Of a stretch of DNA of 64,000 nt, positions 51,624-60,219 are shown one piece after another. The notes under the pieces were generated by a model. That model was not told the origin of the DNA and made no database searches. It worked only from the letters and a program-made list of their open reading frames with translations. Numbering within the stretch: the first letter of the stretch is position 1; every line of letters starts with the position of its first letter. Location: NCBI GenBank assembly GCA_029821875.1, contig JALGXW010000031.1, forward strand, positions 19,499 to 83,498, read 5' to 3'. The position numbers and the translations under genes were made by a program. This DNA is from Candidatus Hebobacterum abditum (GTDB lineage Bacteria; Armatimonadota; Hebobacteria; Hebobacterales; Hebobacteraceae).

Positions 51624-51875
51624 ATGCACCGTCTCACGCCCCACACGGTAGTCCTCGTGGTTCTGCTGGCCTGCGCCGCGGTAGTGGCATGCCTCCTGGG
51701 GTCGGCCGCGACCAGTCCCGCCGATGCGGCCAGCGCAGGCATCCGGTACCAGATAGAGGCCGACGGCGGCAACGCGTGGATGGTGGATTCTGCCACCGGC
51801 CGCGTCTGGTTCTGCGATGAGGGGGCCTGTCGCGAGCTGCCGGTCACCGGCCTCCATCCGCGCCCCTCACGCTGA
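51624..51875 (+). CDS. Small secreted or membrane-anchored protein, unknown
   Basis: The 83-residue product has a hydrophobic N-terminus (VVLVVLLACAAVVACLLG) and then ASAGIRYQIEADGGNAWMV, followed by RVWFCDEGACRELP. A GGAGGTGAGGAGAG ribosome site precedes ATG 51624. No family recognised. It may be exported, with a short domain carrying two cysteines. It follows parB by 78 bases. Confidence 0.6.
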   Translation: MHRLTPHTVVLVVLLACAAVVACLLGSAATSPADAASAGIRYQIEADGGNAWMVDSATGRVWFCDEGACRELPVTGLHPRPSR

Positions 51876-52151
51876 GAGGTGGCAGCTGAACCGCTGGACC
51901 GTCCCTGGAAGGAATGACGGGCCCGCACAGAGGCCGCCACTCAGCCCCTGATCGACGAGGAGCTCCAGGCCGGCAAGGCCGCTGACGGCCGCCCATGTGC
52001 CGGGGCGGCGCACGCGGTGGCGGCCGCTTTCCCGGCGCGTTGCCTGTGGACATCAGGTGCCTCATCCGTGGCCGCGCCGACGGCCGGTCCAGCCCGCGGT
52101 CACATATCGAAATCAGGCCCTACTCTTCTCTCACTTTTTCTCGATGAACTA
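51876..52151. other. Intergenic region before the DUF2089 promoter
   Basis: About 275 GC-rich bases with no supported gene, RNA or terminator. The last ~50 bases become AT-richer, leading to the promoter annotated next. Confidence 0.4.
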
Positions 52152-52180
52152 TTGACAAAAGAGAGCGCTCATGATAGTAT
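52152..52180 (+). promoter_or_regulatory. Sigma-70 promoter of the DUF2089 operon, probably leaderless
   Basis: TTGACA (52152-52157) and TAGTAT (52175-52180) are separated by exactly 17 bases. The ATG begins seven bases after the -10, so transcription should start at or near the A of the ATG, giving a leaderless mRNA. No ribosome site can fit in between. Confidence 0.8.
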
Positions 52181-52194
52181 CTGTCCATGAGCGC
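52165..52194. promoter_or_regulatory. Inverted repeat across the -10 and start codon, candidate operator
   Basis: GCGCTCATG (52165-52173) and CATGAGCGC (52186-52194) are exact reverse complements, 12 bases apart, covering the -10 box and the start codon. It is well placed for autoregulation by the DUF2089 protein. Confidence 0.6.
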
Positions 52195-52564
52195 ATTGCC
52201 CACCGTCAGCCGTTGTCCGAGTTGTGCGGAGATGCTCGAGACGCGGGAGCTCGCCTGCCCGCACTGTGACATCGCCGTCAGAGGCCACTTCGAGAGATGC
52301 GAGTTCTGCGCCCTGCCCGAGGAGCAGCTCGCGTTCCTGCGCCTGTTCATATCGCGCCGCGGCAATCTCCGGGAACTCGAAAGGGAACTGGGCGTCTCCT
52401 ACCCCACTGTCCGAGCGCGATTCGACGACCTCCTCCGGGCTCTTGGCTATCCCGTGAGTCAGCCCTCGGTGCGTGATCGCCAGGAGCGGCGTCGGCAGGT
52501 GCTCGAGGATCTGAAGGCCGGCCGGCTCACGCCGGAGGAGGCCACGCGGGCCTTGCGGGAGTAG
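52187..52564 (+). CDS. DUF2089 zinc-ribbon and helix-turn-helix regulator
   Basis: The 125-residue protein has an N-terminal zinc ribbon (RCPSCAEML, ACPHC, RCEFC) and a helix-turn-helix-like part (NLRELERELGVSYPTVRARFD). It then ends with a short SHOCT-like helix (LEDLKAGRLTPEEATRALRE). This is the DUF2089 family. It is the first gene of an operon with a second SHOCT-like protein, typical of DUF2089 loci thought to respond to envelope stress. Confidence 0.87.
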   Translation: MSALPTVSRCPSCAEMLETRELACPHCDIAVRGHFERCEFCALPEEQLAFLRLFISRRGNLRELERELGVSYPTVRARFDDLLRALGYPVSQPSVRDRQERRRQVLEDLKAGRLTPEEATRALRE

Positions 52565-52580
52565 GCCAGAGGAGAGACCG

Positions 52581-53000
52581 ATGGAACAGGAAGCTATCGA
52601 CATTCTCAATATGGTGAGAGAGGGAAAGGTCACACCTGAACAGGGCGCCCAATTGCTAGAGGCGCTCAAGAGCCAACCATCTGCCGTCGCGGCAGGCGGC
52701 GACAGGCCGCGCTTCGTTCGCGTAAAGGTGAACGTCGCGAAGGAAGATCACGAGAAGGTGGCGGTGAATATGAACCTCCCGATCGCGATGGCCGATCTGG
52801 CGCTGAAGGTCCTTCAGGAGGCGAAGATCACGAAGGACGGCGAGACGATTCAGTTCGGGGACTACCTGAAGGACCTCCAAGGCATGGACATCGCCACCAT
52901 CCTTCAGATGGTGAAGGAGGGGGCAGAGGGCAAGCTCGTCGACGTCGACGTGGACGGCGACGATGGCGAGAAGGTCAGAGTCGAGGTGGTAGTCGATTAG
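52581..53000 (+). CDS. SHOCT-like-domain protein of DUF2089 operon
   Basis: The 139-residue protein starts 16 bases downstream of the DUF2089 gene with a GGAGAG site. Its first ~30 residues (EAIDILNMVREGKVTPEQGA, then QLLEAL) are the SHOCT-like helical hairpin found in YvlB/LiaX-type proteins. The rest is an alternating alpha/beta region ending in an acidic repeat (VDVDVDGDDGEKVRVEVVVD). It has no membrane segment. It may bind the DUF2089 protein through the shared helix. Confidence 0.75.
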   Translation: MEQEAIDILNMVREGKVTPEQGAQLLEALKSQPSAVAAGGDRPRFVRVKVNVAKEDHEKVAVNMNLPIAMADLALKVLQEAKITKDGETIQFGDYLKDLQGMDIATILQMVKEGAEGKLVDVDVDGDDGEKVRVEVVVD

Positions 53001-53016
53001 GCGGGCAAGCGTCCTG

Positions 53017-53289
53017 GTGATCCTCAGCGTCCGGCACCCGCGGCTGCCACTCGGCGTGCTGTGGGTGCCGATGTTGTCCTTCGTGGTGTACCTGGCGGCG
53101 TGGGGCGCACGCCTTGCGATACGCTTCGCTCCAAGACACGGGTTGGGCGACAAGATCCCGATGGAGCCTGAGCGCCTGGGGTGGCTCATGACGCGGGCAG
53201 CGGAGGAGCTTCTGTGCTCCGGGAGCTACACGCTCGTAGAGGTGACGGCACCTCAGCAGGAAGTGAGCGTCCGGATCAGGATCGTGTGA
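53017..53289 (+). CDS. Small protein with one membrane segment, unknown
   Basis: Start is uncertain; GTG 53017 gives 90 residues. A hydrophobic stretch (GVLWVPMLSFVVYLAAWGA) is followed by a basic region and a C-terminal beta-like segment (YTLVEVTAPQQEVSVRIRIV). It is probably the third gene of the DUF2089 operon. No family recognised. Confidence 0.55.
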   Translation: MILSVRHPRLPLGVLWVPMLSFVVYLAAWGARLAIRFAPRHGLGDKIPMEPERLGWLMTRAAEELLCSGSYTLVEVTAPQQEVSVRIRIV

Positions 53290-53546
53290 GCCGCCGGCGA
53301 CCCTGGCGCCGCGGCAGTCCTGCAATTCGTGCCAAGTCTATCAGGCCTTACCTCGCGTGTTGCCAAGAAAGCCAACGCTCTCTGGAATGCATATTGGAGG
53401 GTATTCCTCCAAGGAGGTAAGCAACGAGACTGAGAAGGCCGTTTGGGTGGAGACGTGGGGGGAAGGGGACGAGACGTTCGGTGCCAGTGGCCGCAGTCGG
53501 CGGGGGAGGCGGGGGCGCAAAGGGCGCCGAGACTGGAGGGGCACGC

Positions 53547-54167
53547 GTGCCGGGTTGTGCAGATTTGGCGGAGAGAGTGGAGGAGCTGCTCGGGCGTGTG
53601 CAGGGCGACTTGGACGCGCAGCCGATCCTCGAACAGATCATCGACCTCATCGCTCAGGTATCCGAGTGCGAGTCGGTGGGCATCCGCTGGAAGGCGGGCG
53701 AAGACTATCCGTACTTTGTAACGAGGGGGTTCGGCAGGGAGTTCATCGTGCGGGAGGGGCCGCTGTGTGCGCGCGATGCGGCGGGGCTCATCCTGCGACA
53801 CCCCGATGGATCGGCCCAGCTCGCCTGCATGTGCGGAGCGGTGGCGCAGGGGAACGTGAACCCAAGGCTGCCGATTTTCACACACGGAGGCAGCTTCTGG
53901 ACCAATGGGACCACCGGGCTCCTGCGCGAGGCGCCGCCGAGCGACAGCGCGAAGATCAAGACGCGGAACTACTGCAACGAGGCCGGGTATGAGTCGGTAG
54001 CGCTGATCCCGCTGAGGGCCGGCGACGAAACCATGGGCATCCTGCAGCTCAACAGCCGCATGTCGGGACGCTTCACGGCGGAGCTGATCGAGGAGTACGA
54101 GACGCTGGCGCGGCGGATCGGCGAGGCCGTCGCCCGCGTCATGCGGGAGCAGCTGGGGCAGGTTTGA
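53547..54167 (+). CDS. GAF-domain sensor protein
   Basis: I chose GTG 53547 because it has a GGAGGGG site; upstream residues are glycine-rich and unlike a domain. The 206-residue protein has a GAF-type sensory domain similar to those of histidine kinases: DLIAQVSECESVGIRWKAGE, several Cys (PLCARD, LACMCGA) and the family ending RNYCNEAGYESVALIPLRAG, then MGILQLNSR. No output domain follows. The cysteines could bind a metal or cluster, but this is a guess. Confidence 0.75.
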   Translation: MPGCADLAERVEELLGRVQGDLDAQPILEQIIDLIAQVSECESVGIRWKAGEDYPYFVTRGFGREFIVREGPLCARDAAGLILRHPDGSAQLACMCGAVAQGNVNPRLPIFTHGGSFWTNGTTGLLREAPPSDSAKIKTRNYCNEAGYESVALIPLRAGDETMGILQLNSRMSGRFTAELIEEYETLARRIGEAVARVMREQLGQV

Positions 54168-54173
54168 CTTAGC

Positions 54174-54908
54174 CTAGAGGGGGCGCTTGGCCGGGATGCC
54201 GGGGCGGCGGGGATAGCGGTCAGGAGTCACTCCTACCTTCTCGATAAGGAGTAGGATGCGCTTTCCCATAGATTGAGGAAGTGAAAGGTCCTTAGTGCTC
54301 GCGATGCGACCGCGGAGCTCGGAGAGCGCGCGGTCGCTTCTCTCTATATCCTGCAGTGCTTGGGGCCCTCTCATCGCGAGGCAGTGGCCGCCGACCCGGG
54401 CTAAGGGGAGAGCATACTCGAGGGACACCGGGAGAGGGGCGACCGCGCGGGTGAGCACCAGGTCGCAGCGCTCGCGGTGGGCCGGGTCGCGGCCGACGCG
54501 CTCGGCGCGTTCTGGAAGCGCTGTTGAGTTGTCCAGATGGAGCGCGTTGATTGCCTCCTCCAGGAAGTAGGCCCGCTTCTGGTTGGACTCGATGAGCGTG
54601 TAGCCGGCGCCCGGGCGAGCCACGGCGAGCACAAGGCCGGGGAATCCCCCGCCCGAACCGATGTCGGCGACGCGCTCACCGGCTTCGATGTCTCGCAAGA
54701 GGAGACAGGAGAGAGAGTCAAGAAAGTGCTTGATCGCAATGCCGGAAGGATCGGTGAGGGAGGTCAGGTCGGCCTCCGGTCGGCGGGCGAGGAGCAGCGT
54801 GAAGTGGGCGGAGTAGGCGTCGAGCATGGCATCGGTGATGTCCAGGCCAAGCTCGGCCGCGCCACCGGCGAGGGCCTCTCGGAAGTCGGCGAGGTCATCG
54901 CCCGTCAT
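54174..54908 (-). CDS. rsmG: 16S rRNA m7G527 methyltransferase RsmG
   Basis: RsmG methylates G527 of 16S rRNA. The product has the SAM motif VADIGSGGGFPGLVLAVA, then YTLIESNQKRAYFLEEAIN and LVLTRAVAPLPVSLEYALPL. ATG 54908 gives 244 residues, close to the family; ATG 54968 is possible but no ribosome site is seen for either. In many bacteria rsmG is beside parA/parB, as here, but it is convergent with the GAF gene rather than in an operon with mnmG. Confidence 0.93.
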   Translation of the reverse strand: MTGDDLADFREALAGGAAELGLDITDAMLDAYSAHFTLLLARRPEADLTSLTDPSGIAIKHFLDSLSCLLLRDIEAGERVADIGSGGGFPGLVLAVARPGAGYTLIESNQKRAYFLEEAINALHLDNSTALPERAERVGRDPAHRERCDLVLTRAVAPLPVSLEYALPLARVGGHCLAMRGPQALQDIERSDRALSELRGRIASTKDLSLPQSMGKRILLLIEKVGVTPDRYPRRPGIPAKRPL

Positions 54909-55076
54909 GGCCGATGGGTACGACAGAGAGAGGGACTGGACCTGCGAGCGTCCAGGGTCGGCCGACATTGAGAGGCAGCGCCCGCATGTGAGAGGGTGGG
55001 CGTGGATCCCCCCCGAACCCTGGCTGCGTACCTTGCGCGACTGCGGGGGCCGCGCGTGTCTGCTGAGGGAGTCCTA

Positions 55077-56006
55077 GTGTCGAACGAGAGTGATGCGCCT
55101 CGGATCCTAGGGGTCGGGATCGCCTGTCTCGACTTCGTTTTCGTGGCGGACAGAGCGCAGTCAGGCGGCCAGTCGCCGGCGCACGATCACGTGGTCGAGG
55201 GCGGGGGTCTTGTGGCGACGGCGCTAGTGACTGCCGCTCGTCTTGGCGCACGCGCTGAGATAGTGACATGGCTGGGCGATGACCGGGCGGGGCGGGAGGT
55301 GCTCGACGGCCTGCGAGGCGAGGAAGTGGACGTAACGAGAGCGCACATCATCGCCGGGGCCCGCACGCCCGTGAGCTTCATCCACGTCGAGCCGGGCACG
55401 GGGGAGCGCACTATCTACCACCGCCGCGGCGTCGGCCTGCCAGCCGATGGGGAGGTGGACTTCGCAGATGCTCCTCCTGCCTGTGACGTGGTGCTGGTAG
55501 ACGGCGTCTGGCCGCGAGCGAGTAGGGCTGTGGCCGCGGTCGCCCGGCGGGAGCGAGTCCCCGTAGTGGGCGACTTCTGCCCGGACGAAGCGCGTGAGGA
55601 TCTGGCGAAGATGGTCGACGCGCTCATCGTGCCCCGCCCCTGTGCCCAGAAGCTGTGGCCCGCCAGGTCATGGGAGCAGCGACTTCGCGCCTTGACGGAT
55701 CTCAGGCCGGCCTTCGCGGCGATCACGGCCGGCGAACAGGGATGCTACTACGTGGACGGGGCCGAGATCAGGCACTGCCCCGCCTTCGCAGTCGACGTGG
55801 TCGACACGACGGGGGCCGGCGACGTGTTCCACGGCGCATTCGCCTTTGCGCTCGCCAATCGGTGGCCTGCGGCGAGGTCAGTCGAGTTCGCCTCCGCGGC
55901 GGCGGCGTTGAGCTGCCGCGAACTAGGGGGGCGCAAGGGCATCCCAACGCTGGAGGAGACACTGGGCTTCTTGAGAGCCCGCGGGACCGAGGACTGGGCG
56001 TCCTGA
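55077..56006 (+). CDS. PfkB-family carbohydrate kinase
   Basis: The 309-residue protein begins GTG 55077 with GAGGGAG upstream. It has the PfkB N-terminal GIACLDFVF, the Gly-Gly substrate region (VEGGGLVATALVTAARLGA) and the ATP/anion-hole signature VVDTTGAGDVFHGAFAFALA with catalytic Asp. The substrate could be a sugar or ribose/adenosine-type molecule. It is first of three carbohydrate genes in the same direction. Confidence 0.9.
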   Translation: MSNESDAPRILGVGIACLDFVFVADRAQSGGQSPAHDHVVEGGGLVATALVTAARLGARAEIVTWLGDDRAGREVLDGLRGEEVDVTRAHIIAGARTPVSFIHVEPGTGERTIYHRRGVGLPADGEVDFADAPPACDVVLVDGVWPRASRAVAAVARRERVPVVGDFCPDEAREDLAKMVDALIVPRPCAQKLWPARSWEQRLRALTDLRPAFAAITAGEQGCYYVDGAEIRHCPAFAVDVVDTTGAGDVFHGAFAFALANRWPAARSVEFASAAAALSCRELGGRKGIPTLEETLGFLRARGTEDWAS

Positions 56007-56027
56007 TGGCCATTGGGAGGAGCAGTT

Positions 56028-57428
56028 GTGAGAGAAGAGGTCGGGGATAGGTCGTCCGGGGAGCCGGGTCGGTCGCCGGGGCACCATCGCAGTGAAGGCT
56101 CGGCGGGGCGCAAGCGCGTCGTCTTCGTCGGCGCCTCCTATAAGTTCGTGCACCGAGTCGTGCGCGACATGCTGCTGGTCGGCGGATTCGATGACTGCGA
56201 GCTTGTGCTCCATGACATCGCGGAGAAGCCACTCAAGATCGTCGGCGATTTGCTGGAGAAGATGATCCGACAGAAGGACTCGCGGATGACCGTGATGAGG
56301 ACCCTCGACCGACCGGAGGCACTGCAGGGAGCCGATGCCATCATCCTTTCCATCACCACCGGCGGCCGGGAGGCCGACTTCCGGTCGTTCGAGGTCTGCG
56401 CGAAGTACGGCCTCCCGGTCGGGGTGGGAGACACGCTCGGACCGCCGGCTTTGGCGCGCAACCTCCGGTCGATTCCGGTCGTAGTCCACATAGCCAGGGA
56501 TGTCGAGAGGCTGGCCCCGGAGGCCGTCATCCTGAACTTCACCAATCCGATGTCTGCCATCACGGGAGCGATGGCGAGAGAGAGCGGACTCCCTGTGTGG
56601 GGTCTATGCCACTCCGGCGACGAGTTGTTCGAGTACTTCGCACGCGTCTTCGGTGTCGCTAAGTCGGCCCTCGCCATCGAGCTGGCCGGGGTGAACCATC
56701 AGTCGTTCGTCACCAAGCTCACCATCGACGGAACGGACCGAACCGCCGACATCCTCGACGCCACCCTCGCCTCGGAGGCGAAGCTGGAAGACACCATTCT
56801 CGAGACCAGGCGCGAGGAGGTGCGGCTCCAGCAAGACATCTTCCGGATCCTCGGATGCTGGCCCTCCACCGGAGACACGCATCTGGCCGAGTTCTATGAG
56901 TACTTCCTCACACCACGGCGGCGCGAGCAGCTCGGCTTGCGCGTCCGGACCATGATCCCCGGGCGAGAGCCGCTCGGCCCGGTCCAGCCGCTGGAGATCA
57001 TCATGCAGTGGGCCTATGGCGACGGCCCGGTCGGCGACATGGACTTCATGACGAACGAGCACGCGCACGAGCTCCTCTGGTCGGCCTTCACCGGGGAGCC
57101 GTACACGCGGGCGATCAACATCCTCAACGAAGGCGAGTACGTCAAGGGGCTGCCCCGGGAGGCATGCGTCGAGGTGGTCGCGACGGCAGCCGGAAAGAAC
57201 GTCACGGCGGATCAAGTGGCGCTGCCGCCCGCGGCGCATTCGCTGGTGCAGCGATGGGTGACGATCCACGAGCTCTCGATCAAAGCCGCGCTGGAATGCG
57301 ACCGGCAGGCGGCCAAGCAGGCGCTGTTCCTGGACCCACACGTCACGGACATGTACGACATCGAGCCCATGCTGGATGACTTCCTGACTGCGCTGAGGCC
57401 CTGGCTGCCGAAGGGCTGGTACGAGTGA
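56028..57428 (+). CDS. GH4-family NAD-dependent glycosidase
   Basis: The 466-residue enzyme has the nucleotide-binding start RVVFVGASYKFVHRVV and the GH4 features VILNFTNPMSAI, WGLCHSGDEL (metal Cys-His) and AGVNHQSF (metal His). GH4 enzymes cleave alpha- or beta-glycosides by oxidation at C3 using NAD and a divalent metal, typically alpha-galactosides or alpha-glucosides. GTG 56028 has a GGGAGGAG site. Its neighbours suggest an operon that degrades and phosphorylates a sugar. Confidence 0.9.
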   Translation: MREEVGDRSSGEPGRSPGHHRSEGSAGRKRVVFVGASYKFVHRVVRDMLLVGGFDDCELVLHDIAEKPLKIVGDLLEKMIRQKDSRMTVMRTLDRPEALQGADAIILSITTGGREADFRSFEVCAKYGLPVGVGDTLGPPALARNLRSIPVVVHIARDVERLAPEAVILNFTNPMSAITGAMARESGLPVWGLCHSGDELFEYFARVFGVAKSALAIELAGVNHQSFVTKLTIDGTDRTADILDATLASEAKLEDTILETRREEVRLQQDIFRILGCWPSTGDTHLAEFYEYFLTPRRREQLGLRVRTMIPGREPLGPVQPLEIIMQWAYGDGPVGDMDFMTNEHAHELLWSAFTGEPYTRAINILNEGEYVKGLPREACVEVVATAAGKNVTADQVALPPAAHSLVQRWVTIHELSIKAALECDRQAAKQALFLDPHVTDMYDIEPMLDDFLTALRPWLPKGWYE

Positions 57429-57444
57429 ACGGAGGAGTAGGACG

Positions 57445-58842
57445 GTGATTGAGGATCGGGATTGTGACTGGCGGAGGCAGTTCGCGCCCGGCGAGGTGGT
57501 CCAGCGGGTGCGGCCCAAGGAGAGCTTCGCCTATCTCGGCAATCCCCACAAGGGGACGACCACATTCCAGCGGTTCAACGGCGATCCGCTCTACCCGGGG
57601 ACGCGCTGGGATGATCGCGGCGCGCCGACCGAGTTCGATCCGTTCGATGGGAATCTCAAGAACGAGCGCTACCCCCAGACGACTATCGCCTACTACCGGT
57701 GGCTGTGGTCGGTGATCGAGCCCCAGAAAGACACCTTCCGCTGGGAGATCATCGACGGCGCGCTGGAGGCCGCTCGGGTGCGGGGCCAGACGCTTCAGGT
57801 GCGGCTGATGCCGTACGCGTCAGATGACCTGCCGGAGTGGTTCTGGGAGGCGGGAGGCGTCCGGCAGAGGAAGGCCACCACCTACGGCTTCCGGGAGCCG
57901 GACATCAACCATCCGCTCTACATCGAGCACTGGGGCGATCTGATCCGCACCTTCGGCCAGCGCTACGACGGGCATCCCGACCTGGAGAGCTTCGACATCG
58001 CCTATGGCGGGCCGTGGGGAGAGATGGGTGGGAACGCCGGGAAGGCCGCCGCCGCCAAGCTGGTCGACGCCTACCTGCGGAGCTTCCGCAAGACCCAACT
58101 GGTCTCGATGCTGGGAACCCACGGCTGCGCTTACGCCGCCATGAAGAGCAACCGAAGGATCGGCTGGCGGGCCGACTGCTTCGGAGATGTTCGCACGGAG
58201 GGCCGGGGGCAAGTCCCCGAGGGGCTGTGCTGGAACCACATGTACGACGCCTATCCCCGCGAGGTGACGGGGAATGGCGTGCAGGACGCGTGGCGCACAG
58301 CGCCGGTGACCATGGAAACCTGCTGGACCGTCGGCCACTGGCATGAGAAGGGATGGGACATCGATTGGATCCTGGAGCAGGGATACAAGTATCACATCTC
58401 CGTGTTCATGCCGAAGTCGAGCTACATCCCAGAGGAGTGGATGCCCAGGATCGACGAGTTCAACCGGCGGATGGGCTATCGCCTTGTGCTCAGACAGATG
58501 CTGTTGCCGCTGGAAGTGAAGCCGCGGCAGCGCTTCAAGGTAGAGGTCTTCGTCGACAACGTGGGCGTCGCTCCCATCTACCGACCCTACCGCTTCGCCT
58601 ATCGCTTCCGGCAGAACGGCCGGGAGGAGGTCGTGCACTCGAGGAAGGACATCCGGAAGTGGATGCCAGACCACACGTGGTTCTCGGAGCGAATCACGGC
58701 ACCGGAGTGGCTCAGGCCAGGCTCGGCCAAGTTCGACCTCGGAATCGTGGACCCGGATACCGACGAGCCGCGGGTGAAGCTAGCCATCGAGCAGATCAGG
58801 GATGACGGCTGGCACCCGATGGCTCTCGTAGACGTCGTGTGA
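57445..58842 (+). CDS. Putative clan-A-like glycosidase with C-terminal beta domain
   Basis: The 465-residue protein starts GTG 57445 with GGAGGAG upstream, 16 bases after the GH4 gene. A TIM-barrel-like N-terminal part is suggested by YYRWLWSVIEPQKDTFRWE and FDIAYGGPWGEMG (possible acid/base Glu). A C-terminal Ig-like domain follows (RFKVEVFVDNVGVAPIYR). It resembles DUF4832-type proteins related to beta-galactosidases. It has no signal peptide, so its substrate is probably imported. Confidence 0.75.
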   Translation: MIEDRDCDWRRQFAPGEVVQRVRPKESFAYLGNPHKGTTTFQRFNGDPLYPGTRWDDRGAPTEFDPFDGNLKNERYPQTTIAYYRWLWSVIEPQKDTFRWEIIDGALEAARVRGQTLQVRLMPYASDDLPEWFWEAGGVRQRKATTYGFREPDINHPLYIEHWGDLIRTFGQRYDGHPDLESFDIAYGGPWGEMGGNAGKAAAAKLVDAYLRSFRKTQLVSMLGTHGCAYAAMKSNRRIGWRADCFGDVRTEGRGQVPEGLCWNHMYDAYPREVTGNGVQDAWRTAPVTMETCWTVGHWHEKGWDIDWILEQGYKYHISVFMPKSSYIPEEWMPRIDEFNRRMGYRLVLRQMLLPLEVKPRQRFKVEVFVDNVGVAPIYRPYRFAYRFRQNGREEVVHSRKDIRKWMPDHTWFSERITAPEWLRPGSAKFDLGIVDPDTDEPRVKLAIEQIRDDGWHPMALVDVV

Positions 58843-58902
58843 ACAGCCTCCCGAGCAGCGGGCGAGGCGCGCGCTCAGCAGTGCGGGGGCCGCCTGCGTC
58901 CG

Positions 58903-60219
58903 TCAGCCTCGCAACGCCCAGCGGAGTATCTCGGTTATCCGCGGCGGCTTGCCCTGCATGAGGATGCCGACGCGGAAGATGCGGCCGGCCGTCCACACCG
59001 AGAGCGCCGTAAACAGAACAACTCCAACCAGACCCGCCCACGGCTGCCAGGCCGGGATGGTCACCGGGGAGGCGATCCGGATGAGCATGATCATCGGAGT
59101 GTAGATCGGTATCAGCGAGAGCCATGTGGCCAGGCCGCCGACTGGCTCCTTCACGACGGGGACCCAGACGAACATGGGGAGCGCGATCAGGAACCACATA
59201 GGCATCATCAGGGACTGGGATTCCTTTGGGTCAGTGCAGGCCGACCCCAGTGCGAGGGCGATCGCGCCGAACATGAAGAGCGCGCCGAGCCCGTACACGG
59301 CGAACCATGGCAGCGCGCCATAGGGGACGAGATTCGACGCCTCCACCTGCCGGGCGACGAACACCCCGGCCAGCATGTAGATCGACACCATGGTGAGTGA
59401 GACGCCGATGGCCCCCAGGAGCTTGCCCGTCATGAGCTGCGTCGGCCGGACCGAGCCAAGGAGCACCTCCGCGATCCGCTGGCCCTTCTCCTCCATGATG
59501 GCGGTGACCAATGTGCCGACCGCCGCCATGATGAGGATGAACATCAGCATCATCATGGCGTAGGGCATAAGCAAGACTGCAGCCGTGTTGTCCTGTTCCC
59601 CCCCGCGCACCTCTCCGGTTTCCTCGTCGACGCTGAGCAGACCGAGCCCCTCGACCGACATCCACCGTGTGAGGCGCTCGACCGTCTCTATGTCTACGTC
59701 AGCCTCGGCCACTCGCAGGCTGCGGATACGGTCGTTGATCGGGGATGTGAGCCAGTGGCGCGTGTCGTCGAAGGCAGGATTCTCGGAGTAGTAGGCGATG
59801 CGGGATGCGTCGCCATCGTCTCCGGGAGCGAGGACATCTCGCCCGATCTCGAGGAAGGCGAACAGCTCGCCGGCCCGCACCTTGTCCGAAAGCTCGACCC
59901 GCTGGGCCTCCATCTCAGTTGCTCTCGGCCCCACGATCTCCATGAGGTAGGCGGGCCTCACCTTCTTGCCCGTCTCCTGGTCATGGATCTCGGACTCGTT
60001 GCGCCGCTCTGCGGCCTCGATGAGCGCGGGGGCAACGACGCCTGTGTGGTCGACCACCGCAATCCGCCGGTCGGTGGTATCGACTCGACCTTCCGTGAAC
60101 TTCATGACGATGAACACGCCGCCGAACATGATGGGTACGAACAGGAGGCCGATCAGGAAGCCTTTGGTTCGAACCGCCGCGTTGTAGTCGCGGACGGCGA
60201 CGAGCAGAGCCTTACGCAT
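58903..60219 (-). CDS. ABC-2 type exporter permease (NatB-like)
   Basis: The 438-residue membrane protein starts MRKALLVAVRDYNAAVRTKG at ATG 60219. TM1 (FLIGLLFVPIMFGGVFIV) is followed by a large extracytoplasmic domain and then five more TM segments, beginning at LLMPYAMMMLMFILIM with the MEEKGQRIAEVLLGSV loop typical of NatB/YhaP-type permeases. Translation overlaps the ATPase gene stop by eight bases. It probably exports Na+ or a small molecule. Confidence 0.9.
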   Translation of the reverse strand: MRKALLVAVRDYNAAVRTKGFLIGLLFVPIMFGGVFIVMKFTEGRVDTTDRRIAVVDHTGVVAPALIEAAERRNESEIHDQETGKKVRPAYLMEIVGPRATEMEAQRVELSDKVRAGELFAFLEIGRDVLAPGDDGDASRIAYYSENPAFDDTRHWLTSPINDRIRSLRVAEADVDIETVERLTRWMSVEGLGLLSVDEETGEVRGGEQDNTAAVLLMPYAMMMLMFILIMAAVGTLVTAIMEEKGQRIAEVLLGSVRPTQLMTGKLLGAIGVSLTMVSIYMLAGVFVARQVEASNLVPYGALPWFAVYGLGALFMFGAIALALGSACTDPKESQSLMMPMWFLIALPMFVWVPVVKEPVGGLATWLSLIPIYTPMIMLIRIASPVTIPAWQPWAGLVGVVLFTALSVWTAGRIFRVGILMQGKPPRITEILRWALRG

